Source: Sorangium sp051521495 (GTDB taxonomy: Bacteria; Myxococcota_A; Polyangia; Polyangiales; Polyangiaceae). Taken from it: a stretch of DNA of 64,000 bases. Every line of letters starts with the position of its first letter. The first letter of the stretch is position 1. The notes under the pieces were generated by a model. That model saw nothing but the letters and a program-made list of their open reading frames with translations, was not told the DNA's origin and made no database searches. The stretch lies in NCBI RefSeq assembly GCF_051521495.1, contig NZ_CP150355.1, positions 1,798,001 to 1,862,000 of the forward strand, given 5' to 3'. Shown here piece after piece: positions 50,585 through 59,300 of this stretch. A program made the position numbers and the translations under genes.

Positions 50585-52057
50585 TCACTCCCGGTCGAGC
50601 TTGCCCATCAGGCTCAGGGTGAAGTAGGCCCCCATGTACTTGAGGTGCGGGCGCACCTCGAGGTGGACCCGGTACCAGCCCGCGCTCCCCTCCACCTCGG
50701 TCACCGTGGCCCGCGCCTTGCGGAGCGGCCTGCGCGAGCGCACGGAGGGCGATACGACATCCATGTCCGCGACATACTGGCTGAGCCAGCCGTTCAGCTC
50801 GCGCTCGAGGTCGCCGCGCTCCTTCCAGGTGCCGATCTGCTCGCGCTGCATCACCTTGAGGTAGTGGGCGAGCCGGCTGACGAGGAAGACGTAAGGCAGC
50901 TGCGTGCCGAGCCGGTAGTTGACCTCGGCGGCGCGCCCCTCCTCGCTCTGGCCGAAGTACTTGGGTTTTTGCGCCGAGTTCGCGGAGAAGAAGCAGGCGT
51001 TGTCCGTGTCCTTGCGGAACGTGAACCCGATGAAGCCCTCCTCGCTGAGCTCGAACTCGCGGCGCTCGGTCAGCATGATCTCGGTCGGGATCTTCGTCTG
51101 GATGGCGCCGAGCGCCTCGTACTCGTGGAGCGTGAGCCCCTCGACCGTGCCGCCTGACTGCGGCCCGATGATGTGCAGGCACCAGCGGTGGCGCGCGAAG
51201 CTCTCGGCGAGCCGGGTCGCCATCGCGTAGGTCGGGGCCCCCCAGCAGTACGCCGCGTGGTTGCCGACGACGTCCTCCTCGTAGGAGAACGCCCGGATGG
51301 GGGCGGTGCTCGCCCCGTATGGCGGGCGCAGGAGGAAGCGGGGGAGGAGCAGGCCGACGTAGCGCGCGTCCTCGGACTCGCGGAACGCGGTGTACTTCAC
51401 GTACTGCGGCCCCTCGAAGAGCGCCTTGATGTCGCCGAGGTGCGGCACCTTCCGGTAGTCCTTGAGCCCGAAGAACTGCGGGCCCGCGACGGCCAGGAAG
51501 GGCGCGTGCGCCATCGTCGCCACCGCCGCGCACTTCTGGAGGAGCGCGATGTCCTGGGGCACGGGGCCAAACTCGTAGTTCGAGATGACGGCGCCGAACG
51601 GCTTGCCGCCGAAATTGCCGAACTCCGACGAATAGACGATCTTGTAGAGACCGCTCCTCACGACCTCGGACGAGTCCTCGAAATCCGCGAGCAGATCGTC
51701 CTTCGAGCAGTTGAGGAGCTCGACCCGGATGTTCTCGCGAAAGTCGATGTGATCGATGGCGAACTTGAGGCCGCGCCACGCGGCCTCGAGCCGCTGGAAC
51801 ACCGGGTGGTGCAGGATCTCGTCGATCTGCCGCGACAGCCGCTGGTCGATCTCGGCGATCCACAGGTCGATGAGGGCGCCGTCCAGCGCCGCGCCGGCCT
51901 CCGGACGGCCGGCCACCTTGCCGACCACGGCCTCCACGCCCCGCTTCACGTCGTGGTAGGCGCCGTTGGTCGGGGCGACCCCCGCCTCCGCCAGGAGCTC
52001 CGCGAGGAGCGAGCCATTGCTCCCCATCGCCGGCTCTTCGTGCTGCCCCGCTTGCAT
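50585..52057 (-). CDS. tssC: Type VI secretion contractile sheath large subunit (TssC/VipB)
   Basis: A 490-residue TssC, the normal length. The N-terminal domain has IDQRLSRQIDEILHHPVFQRLEAAWRGLKFAID, followed by FGAVISNYEFGP, LGDIKALFEGPQYVKYTAFRESEDARYVGLLLPRFLLRPPYG, the conserved YCWGAPTYAMATRLAESFARHRWC, and C-terminal QLPYVFLVSRLAHYLKVMQREQIGTW and LEVRPHLKYMGAYFTLSLMGKLD. With TssB it builds the contractile tube that drives the Hcp needle. The start at 52057 matches other TssC proteins; longer in-frame sequence is Arg-rich. No tssB, hcp, vgrG or baseplate gene lies within reach, so this is an orphan copy. Confidence 0.93.
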   Translation of the reverse strand: MQAGQHEEPAMGSNGSLLAELLAEAGVAPTNGAYHDVKRGVEAVVGKVAGRPEAGAALDGALIDLWIAEIDQRLSRQIDEILHHPVFQRLEAAWRGLKFAIDHIDFRENIRVELLNCSKDDLLADFEDSSEVVRSGLYKIVYSSEFGNFGGKPFGAVISNYEFGPVPQDIALLQKCAAVATMAHAPFLAVAGPQFFGLKDYRKVPHLGDIKALFEGPQYVKYTAFRESEDARYVGLLLPRFLLRPPYGASTAPIRAFSYEEDVVGNHAAYCWGAPTYAMATRLAESFARHRWCLHIIGPQSGGTVEGLTLHEYEALGAIQTKIPTEIMLTERREFELSEEGFIGFTFRKDTDNACFFSANSAQKPKYFGQSEEGRAAEVNYRLGTQLPYVFLVSRLAHYLKVMQREQIGTWKERGDLERELNGWLSQYVADMDVVSPSVRSRRPLRKARATVTEVEGSAGWYRVHLEVRPHLKYMGAYFTLSLMGKLDRE

Positions 52058-52629
52058 GTCCGGAAATTTACCACGGTCGCTCGCCGGCTGGAAGCGACGG
52101 ACACGCCGGCGCTCGCGCGCCGCCCCGCGCCCGCCCGGGCCCAGGGCGGCGCGGCGCGGCCTGCAAACGCCCGCTCGGCGCGCCTCGGACGCCCGCGCAG
52201 AACGCTCCCTCAGCACGCGAGTCAGGTGTCGAACGGACATGAAAAGCACATGGCGAGCGCGCGACTGCAGTGTTACAAATCACGTGTGGGTGCTCTCACG
52301 GAAGCCGAAGACATGAGGGCTTTCGTGAGAGTCTGCCCTCTCGCGTCTCCGGATCCGGCGCCGACGCCCCCGCGGCGACGCCCGTCGTCGTCGTGGCCGC
52401 GCGGCGCCGTGCGGCGAAAGCGCCCCGAACGGCTCGGGACCCGGTGAAATCGGGCATGGGGGCTCGGAGGGACAGAGGACATCCTCTGTCTCTCTCTATC
52501 TCTCCGTGTGCCCCGCGCCTGCGGCGTCCAGATTCTATGTCTTCACATCTGGCGCGCGCCTCCGCGCGTCGTTGACAATCGGCGCGCCTCCGCGCGCCGG
52601 GATCGTGGATATCGAGGAGAGGAGTGAGG
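52058..52629. other. Divergent intergenic region between tssC and the ATPase operon
   Basis: Holds a strong palindrome (52471-52490), a pyrimidine-rich tract after it, two copies of GGCGCGCCTCCGCGCG (near 52550 and 52580) flanking TTGACAAT at 52572, and a CCAGAT/ATCTGG stem near 52530. No gene seen. Confidence 0.5.
52471..52490. promoter_or_regulatory. 20-bp palindrome, candidate operator
   Basis: GACAGAGGA and TCCTCTGTC are exact inverted copies around a two-base centre. It lies ~140 nt before the DUF5132 gene and ~410 nt before tssC. A C/T-rich tract follows, so a hairpin terminator is a second reading, but both flanking genes point away. Confidence 0.5.
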
Positions 52630-52890
52630 ATGGAACGCCTCGGGTTCGGCATCATCATCGGTATGGGTCTCGCCAGCTTGACGAGGATCACCCGTCCGAC
52701 CGTCAAGAGGGCGATGAGGCTCGGCTTCGTCGCCGTGGACTCCATCAAGGGCGCGCTCGGCGAGGGCATGGAAAAGCTCACCGATCTCATCGCCGAGGTG
52801 CGGGAGGAGATGGCACGCCAGGAGCAGCGCGCCGGCTCGGGCGGCGCGCAGGAGTGGTCGCGCGCCGAGATGGAGCCGCCCAGGAGCTGA
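52630..52890 (+). CDS. DUF5132 small protein, first gene of the P-type ATPase operon
   Basis: An 86-residue protein. The N-terminus RLGFGIIIGMGLASLTRI is hydrophobic with Gly spacing and could insert into the membrane. It is followed by VKRAMRLGFVAVDSIKGALGEGMEKLTDLIAEVREEMARQEQ, a long amphipathic, probably coiled-coil helix. This order matches DUF5132 proteins, which sit before heavy-metal-like P-type ATPases in several bacteria. GGAG stands five bases before the ATG. The HMA-like gene begins 48 nt later. It probably acts as a small regulatory or scaffold subunit of the pump; evidence for that is positional. Confidence 0.7.
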   Translation: MERLGFGIIIGMGLASLTRITRPTVKRAMRLGFVAVDSIKGALGEGMEKLTDLIAEVREEMARQEQRAGSGGAQEWSRAEMEPPRS

Positions 52891-52938
52891 CGAGAGGGGT
52901 GTTCTGATGACCCGGCCTCGCTGGCCGGGAGGTGAGAC

Positions 52939-53529
52939 ATGCCGAGCGATGGAGGGATCGTCATCATTCACTGGGTTCCAGGGCGCGTGCGCCTCGCCGT
53001 CCCGGCGCTGCGCCGGGACCGGGCGAGGGCCGAGGAGATCGCGGAGCTGGCGCGCGCCTGCCCCAGCGTCGTCGACGCGCGGGCGAGCGCGTGGGCCGGG
53101 AGCCTCACGGTCGAGCACGAGCCCGATGTCCCGCTGGAGGACGTCTTCTCCGAGCTCGCGCACATCCCCGAGCTCTCGGGCTGCAGCTGTCGCCCGATCG
53201 ATCCGTTCAACCGCTCGCCCCCGCGCTGCGCGGCGCCGGCCGAGCCGCCCAGCCCGGGACGGACGGCGCGCCTCGTGGTCCAGGCCGCGCACAGGCTGAA
53301 CGCGGCGTCGAAGAACGTCCCGCCGCCGCACGTCGACCTCAAGCTCCTGATCCCGGCGCTCCTGGTCGGGTCCGGGGTGCTCCAGGTGATGACGCGGCGA
53401 TCCCCGGGCATGCCCCACTGGATCACGCTCGTGAAGTACGGCGTCGACTTCTTCGTGGTGTTGAACCACGCCCGCATCCAGAGCTTCCTCGCGAGCGCGG
53501 GCGCACCCACCGGCGGCGAGGCGGGGTGA
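52939..53529 (+). CDS. HMA-like domain protein lacking metal-binding cysteines
   Basis: A 196-residue protein. Residues 5-75 form a ferredoxin-like HMA fold (IVIIHWVPGRVRLAVPALRRD..., DARASAWAGSLTVEHEPD), but the usual Met-x-Cys-x-x-Cys is replaced by His-x-x-Pro-Gly-Arg. The same motif (IHAIPGRVRLRLPRLGRD) begins the ATPase encoded next, so the two domains are paralogues. Then comes a linker with two Cys (SGCSCRP) and, at ~130-180, two hydrophobic stretches (LKLLIPALLVGSGVLQVM and VKYGVDFFVVLNHA). Its stop overlaps the GTG preceding the ATPase start, so translation is coupled. Role: partner or substrate-loading domain of the pump, inferred. Confidence 0.7.
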   Translation: MPSDGGIVIIHWVPGRVRLAVPALRRDRARAEEIAELARACPSVVDARASAWAGSLTVEHEPDVPLEDVFSELAHIPELSGCSCRPIDPFNRSPPRCAAPAEPPSPGRTARLVVQAAHRLNAASKNVPPPHVDLKLLIPALLVGSGVLQVMTRRSPGMPHWITLVKYGVDFFVVLNHARIQSFLASAGAPTGGEAG

Positions 53530-53531
53530 CG

Positions 53532-55685
53532 ATGGCAGCGCTCCTGTCGACCGGGACCGAGCCGGTCTCGGTGATCCACGCGATCCCGGGCAGGGTCCGC
53601 CTGCGGCTGCCCCGCCTCGGGAGGGATGCGGCCTTCCGTCCGTTGCTCGAGGCGGGGCTCGCCGCCGTGCCCGGGGTCCTGTCCGTGCGCATCGCCGAGG
53701 GCGCGTCGAGCGCCGTCGTCGAGCACGATCCGCGGCGCGTCGACCTCGACGCCATCGTGCGCGCCGCCGCGTCGGCCTCCGCAGCGCCGGCCCCGCGGGG
53801 GGCGCTGCGCGCCGCGCGCGGCGCTCGAGAGGCGCGCCGCGCTGCCGCCCTCGCGAAGCGCCCGCTCTACCTGTCGAGCATCGGCATGCTCCTCTCGCTC
53901 GGCGGCTTCGTCTCGCCGCTGCTCGCGTACCCGTTCATCGCCGCGACGTCCGCGCCCATCCTCAAGCGGGCGTGGGGCTCGGTGGTGCGGGACCGCAAGC
54001 TCAACGTCGACCTGCTCGACAGCCTGGCGATCGCGTCGGCCGTGGCGACCGGGGACGCCATCAACGCGGCCGGCATCATCTGGCTGGTCACGCTCGGCGA
54101 CCACATCCGCGATCGCACCCAGGCGCGCGCCCGGCGCGCGATCCACGGCCTGCTCGAGTACCAGCAGGACCTCGCGTGGGTGGTCCGCGGCGACGCGAAG
54201 GTGCAGATCCCGGTGGCCGAGCTCGCCGTCGGGGACCTCCTTGTCGTCTATACCGGATCGGTGATCCCGGTCGACGGGACGGTCACGGACGGGGAGGGGC
54301 TCGTCGACCAGCAGACCTTGACCGGCGAGTCGATGCCCGTGCTCAAGGGCCCCGGCGACCGCTGCTTCGCGGCGACCGTCATCAAGGACGGCAAGCTGTA
54401 CATCCGCGCCGAGCGGGTCGGCGGCGACACGACCGCCGCGAGCACGGCGCGGCTCATCGAGAGCGCGCCCGCGCTGGAGACGCGCGCGCAGAACTACGCG
54501 GAGCTCGTGGCGAACCGGCTCGTCCCGCCGGCCCTCGCCTGCTCGGCGGTCGTGCTCGCGGCGACGAGGGACCTCGGCCGCGTGTCCGCGATCCTGACGA
54601 TCGACTTCGGCACCGGGCCGCGGGTCTCGGCCCCGACGACGGTGCTCGCCTCGATGAACGCCGCGGCCCGGCGCGGGATCCTCATCAAGGGCGGCGCCTA
54701 CATCGAGAAGCTCGCGAAGGTGTCGACGGTGGTGTTCGACAAGACGGGCACGCTGACCTCCGGCGTCCCCGAGGTGACGGACCTCCTCGTCCACGACGCC
54801 GTGTCCGAGCGCGATGCGGCGACGCTCTCCGCCGCGGTGTCCGCGCGGCAGACCCACCCCGTGTCGCAGGCCGTGCTCCGGCTCGCCGAGTCCTGGCAGC
54901 TGACGATCCCGGACCGGGAGGAGTCCCGCTACCTCGTCGGCCGGGGGGTGCAGGCCAGGGTCTTCGGCAAGGTCGTGCAGCTCGGCAGCCCCCGCTTCCT
55001 CGACGAGCTCGGCATCGCCTGCCGCGTCGAGCCCGGCGCGAGGAGGGCGCTCGAGGGGGCGGCGAAATCGCTCCTCTTCCTCGCCGTCGACGGGCGACAC
55101 GTCGCCACGCTCGCCTGCCGCGACGCCATCCGGGCCGAGAGCCGCGCGACGATCCGCGCCCTGCGCGCGCGCGGGATCGACGACATCGTCATGCTGACGG
55201 GCGACAGCCGCGAGGTGGCCCGCCAGGTCGCGCTCGAGCTCGGCATCACGCGGTACTTCGCGGAGATGCTGCCCGAGAACAAGGCGGAGATCACGCGCCG
55301 CTTGACGCAGGAGGGCCGCACGGTCGCGGTCGTCGGGGACGGCATCAACGACTCCCCGGCGCTGTCGTACGCCGACATCGGCATCAGCGTGTCCGCGGGC
55401 GCGGAGATCGCCCGGGAGACGGCCGGCGTCGTCCTCGTCGAGGACGATCTGTCGAAGCTCGTCGAGGCGATCGACATCTCGCGCGGCGCGATGCGCCTCA
55501 TCCACCAGAACTTCTCGATGATCCTCGGCGTGAACGCGGTCGCGTACGCGCTGTCGATCCCGGGGCTCCTCAACCCGGTCGCGGCGACGCTCATGAACAA
55601 CGGTTCCGCGGTCCTCGCCTGCGTGAACGGACTCCGTCCGCTCATGGCGGCGCCGCGCAGGAAGGCCCGCGCTGTCGGCGCCTAG
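53532..55685 (+). CDS. P1B-like P-type ATPase with non-canonical transmembrane motif
   Basis: A 717-residue cation pump. It starts with a Cys-free HMA-like domain (~8-75) and then two membrane helices, the actuator domain with LTGES, more helices, and the catalytic core: Asp403 in FDKTGTLTSG is phosphorylated, SARQTHPVSQAV is the P1B-specific His-Pro loop, and MLTGDSREVA and VVGDGINDSPALSYADIGI form the P domain. The transmembrane site that is normally Cys-Pro-Cys reads DFGTGPRVSAPTT (358-370), with no Cys. The cargo is therefore probably not a soft metal bound by thiols. ATG 53532 and GTG 53526 are both possible starts. Confidence 0.88.
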   Translation: MAALLSTGTEPVSVIHAIPGRVRLRLPRLGRDAAFRPLLEAGLAAVPGVLSVRIAEGASSAVVEHDPRRVDLDAIVRAAASASAAPAPRGALRAARGAREARRAAALAKRPLYLSSIGMLLSLGGFVSPLLAYPFIAATSAPILKRAWGSVVRDRKLNVDLLDSLAIASAVATGDAINAAGIIWLVTLGDHIRDRTQARARRAIHGLLEYQQDLAWVVRGDAKVQIPVAELAVGDLLVVYTGSVIPVDGTVTDGEGLVDQQTLTGESMPVLKGPGDRCFAATVIKDGKLYIRAERVGGDTTAASTARLIESAPALETRAQNYAELVANRLVPPALACSAVVLAATRDLGRVSAILTIDFGTGPRVSAPTTVLASMNAAARRGILIKGGAYIEKLAKVSTVVFDKTGTLTSGVPEVTDLLVHDAVSERDAATLSAAVSARQTHPVSQAVLRLAESWQLTIPDREESRYLVGRGVQARVFGKVVQLGSPRFLDELGIACRVEPGARRALEGAAKSLLFLAVDGRHVATLACRDAIRAESRATIRALRARGIDDIVMLTGDSREVARQVALELGITRYFAEMLPENKAEITRRLTQEGRTVAVVGDGINDSPALSYADIGISVSAGAEIARETAGVVLVEDDLSKLVEAIDISRGAMRLIHQNFSMILGVNAVAYALSIPGLLNPVAATLMNNGSAVLACVNGLRPLMAAPRRKARAVGA

Positions 55686-55708
55686 CGCGTCTAGCGCGCC
55701 TAGCGCGC
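55682..55708. repeat. 9-bp tandem repeat, three copies, at the ATPase stop codon
   Basis: CTAGCGCG(T/C) three times, beginning inside the stop codon of the ATPase gene. Confidence 0.8.
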
Positions 55709-55759
55709 TCGTCCGCGCGCCGCGCCGCAGCCCGGCACGCGCGCTGCACGAGGGATGGA

Positions 55760-56338
55760 ATGGTGGGAATTCCGAGCGAGACGCGCGCTGGATCGAGGTC
55801 CTCCGCCGCCGCGTGGGCGCGCGCGGCGCGCCGGGCTGTGCAGTGGCTGCCGGGCGTGGCGCTCTCGGCGGTGGTCGGCTGTGCAGCGTTCGCCCGGCCG
55901 CCCGCCTCGCCGCACGTCACGGCGGGGAGCCCGGAGGAGGCCGGCCGGTACCTGATCCTCGTGGGCGGGTGCAACGACTGCCACACGCCCGGCTGGGACA
56001 GATCGAGCGGCAGGCTCCCGACCTCGGAGTGGCTGACGGGCAGCGACATCGGCTACCGAGGTCCGTGGGGGACGAGCTATGCGGCGAACCTCCGGATCTC
56101 CGTCCAGCAGCTCAGCGAGGAGGCCTGGGTGCGAATGTTCCGCGCGGCCGCCGGCCGCCCGCCGATGCCGTGGCTCAACTACGCGACCCTTCACGAGAGC
56201 GATCTCCTCGCGATGTACCGCTTCATCCGGAGCCTCGGTGAGAAGGGCGTCCCCGCGCCGCAGGCGGCGCCGCCGGGGGAGGAGCCCGCGACGCCGTACA
56301 TCAACATGGTCCCGCAGCAGCCAGCGCGCAGGCCGTAG
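55760..56338 (+). CDS. Monohaem c-type cytochrome, exported
   Basis: A 192-residue protein. After a basic start, VQWLPGVALSAVVGCAAFARP is an export signal that may end in a lipobox. The haem-binding motif GGCNDCHTPGW (Cys-x2-Cys-His) follows at ~75, with WLTGSDIGYRGPWGTSYAANL and the probable Met ligand in the later helix region (RPPMPWLNYATL). The C-terminus LLAMYRFIRSLGEKG is the closing helix of the fold; the rest is Pro-rich. It likely carries electrons in the periplasm. It follows the ATPase gene by 74 nt on the same strand; a functional link is not evident. ATG 55760 starts the signal region. Confidence 0.85.
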   Translation: MVGIPSETRAGSRSSAAAWARAARRAVQWLPGVALSAVVGCAAFARPPASPHVTAGSPEEAGRYLILVGGCNDCHTPGWDRSSGRLPTSEWLTGSDIGYRGPWGTSYAANLRISVQQLSEEAWVRMFRAAAGRPPMPWLNYATLHESDLLAMYRFIRSLGEKGVPAPQAAPPGEEPATPYINMVPQQPARRP

Positions 56339-56360
56339 CGGTCGGCTCCGTCGGCGCGCG

Positions 56361-59300
56361 TCAGGCGTGCAGATCGCCGAGCGTCGCCGACGCCGCGTGG
56401 CTCGCCGTCGGCCGCTCGCAAGGAAGCTCCACCGTGAACCGCGCCCCCTCGTCCGGCCGGCTGACCACGTGCACCGTGCCGCCGAGCGCCTCGACGATGC
56501 TCTTCACGACGTGGAGCCCGAGCCCGAGCCCGCCGAAGTGGCGGCTCGACACCGCGCGCTCGAACCGATCGAACACGTGCGGGAGCCGCCCGGCCGGGAT
56601 CCCGATGCCCTGATCCTGCACCACGAGCTCTGCCGTGTCGTCCCTCCGGGCGACCGAGACGTCGATCGGCTTGCCTCCGCCGAACTTGAGCGCGTTGTCG
56701 AGCAGGTTCGACACCACCTGCTCCAGCCTGCTCCTGTCCCACGACCCCACGACGGACGGCTCGGCGCGCACGCTCACGGTCGAGCCGGACTGCGCGATGC
56801 GCTCGGTGAGCCGCTCCATGACGTCGTCGACGACCTCCGCGAGGTCGACCGGCTCGACGTGCAGCTCCAGCCGGCCGGTGTGGAGCTGCGACACGTCCAG
56901 CACGTCGTCGATGAGCCGGACGAGCCGGTGCACCTGCCGATCCATCCTCTGCAGGGCGCGCGCGAGGCGCTCGTCGGCCGCGTGGTCTCCCCGGCGGAGC
57001 AGCGCCTGGAGGCCGAGGCGCAGGGAGGTGACGGGCGTCCTGAGCTCGTGCGACGCGACGCTGAGGAAGTCGTCGCGGACGCGCACCGCGTGCTGCGCCT
57101 CGCGGTAGAGGCGGGCGTTCTCGAGGGCGATCGCGATCTGCCCGGAGAGGAGCTCCAGCACGTGGACGCGGTCGCGCGTGAAGGCGTACGTGGTGAGGTT
57201 GTTCTCGAGGTAGACGACCCCGAGCCGCTCCTCCTTCCGCTGGATGGGCAGGACCAGGACCGACCTCGATTCGCCGTCGGCGAAGTGGGGATCGCGATCG
57301 CGCCCCAGCTCGCTGTCCGCGTCGTCGAGCACGAGGATCTCGCGCGCGCCGTGCGCGTGCTCGACGATCCGCCGGGGGACCTCGCACGACCGGGAGAGCG
57401 GCGTGCGCTCGATGGAGACCGGGGCCGCGACGGACCCTTGGGCCCGCACGAAGAGCTCCCCCTCCTCCTCGAGCACGAGCGCCCCGCGCTGCGCGCCGGC
57501 GGCCTCCAAGCAGACGCCGAGGAGCTTCTCGAGCAGGCGATCGAGGACGATCTCGCCCGAGAGGGTCTCCGCGGCCTTGAGCAGGCTGAGCGCGTCGAGC
57601 GCGGCCGCTGGCAGCCGCTCCTCGACGAGCTCCTGCTCGTCGCCGGGCCCGCCGAGCCTGAACTCCTCCGCGAGCGCGCGCGCCTTCTCCGTGGCCCCCC
57701 AGCGGACGAACTCCCGCCGCGCGGCGCGCAGGTACATGGCGGCGATCCGCGCCCGTCCGAGCCCGTGGTAGAAGCGCCCGGCCAGCTCGTTGCCGAGCGC
57801 CGCGAGCTGGAGGAACCCCCCGCGCGTCGCCGTCTCGATGATCTCGTCGTACTGCGCGCTGGCGAGCTCGAACCTGCGCTCCACGCGGGCGAGCTCCGCG
57901 TCGACGAGGAGGCGCCGCGGGCGGAAGTTCTCCGCGCAGCCAGACTCCCACCTTCGCAGCGTGCGCTGCAGGTCGGCCACGCGCGCGAGCAGCGCGGCCC
58001 TCTCCTGCGCGTCGGCCTCATCGCACCGCCACAGCAGCGTGAGCGCGGTGTACAGCGTGTACCCGCACTCGGGAATGTAGCCGCCGAGGAAGTGAATGCC
58101 CGGGAGCGCCGCGTCGGAGTGCGCGATGGCCTGGGCCAGATCCCGGTACAGGTACGAGGTCTGGAGGCGCAGGATATGATACACGCACATCGCCGGCGGC
58201 TCCCGCTGCGCCGCATCGAGGAAGGCCCGCTCGTCGAACTCGGCGTCATCGGCCACGTTGCGGCCCCTCGTCAGCCCCTTGAGGCACCGGATGGTCTGCC
58301 GGTAGGCGAGCTGGTAGAAGAGCGTCGACTGGTTGCCGGTCTGCTGGCTGAACGCGAACCCGTCGTTCAGATCGACCAGCACGCGATCGAGCTCCACCCC
58401 TGCGGAGAACGACTGCCCCACGAGCCCCGTGCGCGCGTACGCGGAGAAGCGGAGCTCGCCGGACGATAGGCCCAGGGCGACGATCTCGCGGAACGGCGCC
58501 CCGCCCGAGGCGAGCGGCGCGACCCACGGGTGAACGAACTCGGTGTACATGTACCGGGCGATCGTCTCCTGGGCGCGATCCTCGAACCTCCGCGCGAGCT
58601 CCACGGCGAGCCGGCCGAAGCCCGTGGCGGCCGAGAGCTCGCCCTCGGCCGCCAGGAGCATCGCGTGCCCTGCGTAGGAGAGGATCGACTCGCTCGAGTT
58701 GCCGTGCTCCAGCGCGAAGCGGACGCCGACGGAGGTGAGGAGCACCAGCTGCTTCCGGTCCGCGAACCAGGCGGGGGCCACCATCTCGGCGAGGAGCCTC
58801 ATGCGGGCCCGCTCCTCTGCGCTGGTCACGTGGGGGAGATCGATGAGCGACTCGGGCGAGCGCGCCGCGAGGTGTCTGGCGATGGGCCGCCGCTGCGCCG
58901 CGATCTCCGCGTCGATATCCGCCGCCGACAGCTCGACCCCGCAGTGCGCGCGCAGCGCGTCGCGCCCCCAGGCGAGCGCCAGATCGTGATCGCCGGTGAT
59001 CGTCGCGCTCATGATGCGGAGCGCCTCCAGGTCGACCTTCTCCGGGATCGACGACGCGTGGCGGAGCCCCTCCTCCACGAGCGCGCGGGCCGCCGCGTGC
59101 TGATCGGTCAGCGCGGCGCACTCCGCCGCGTCGCGGTGGAGGGAGAACCAGAGCTCGTAGCGCGAGCGGAAGGCGCCTTCCGGCAGCAGGCGGAGGCCGC
59201 TGCGGAAGTACGCGAGCGCGGGGCCGAAGGCCGCGGCGCGCCGCGCCTTGACGCCGGCGCGGTGGTTGAGCCGCGCGAGGCGATCCCGCTGCTCCGCGTC

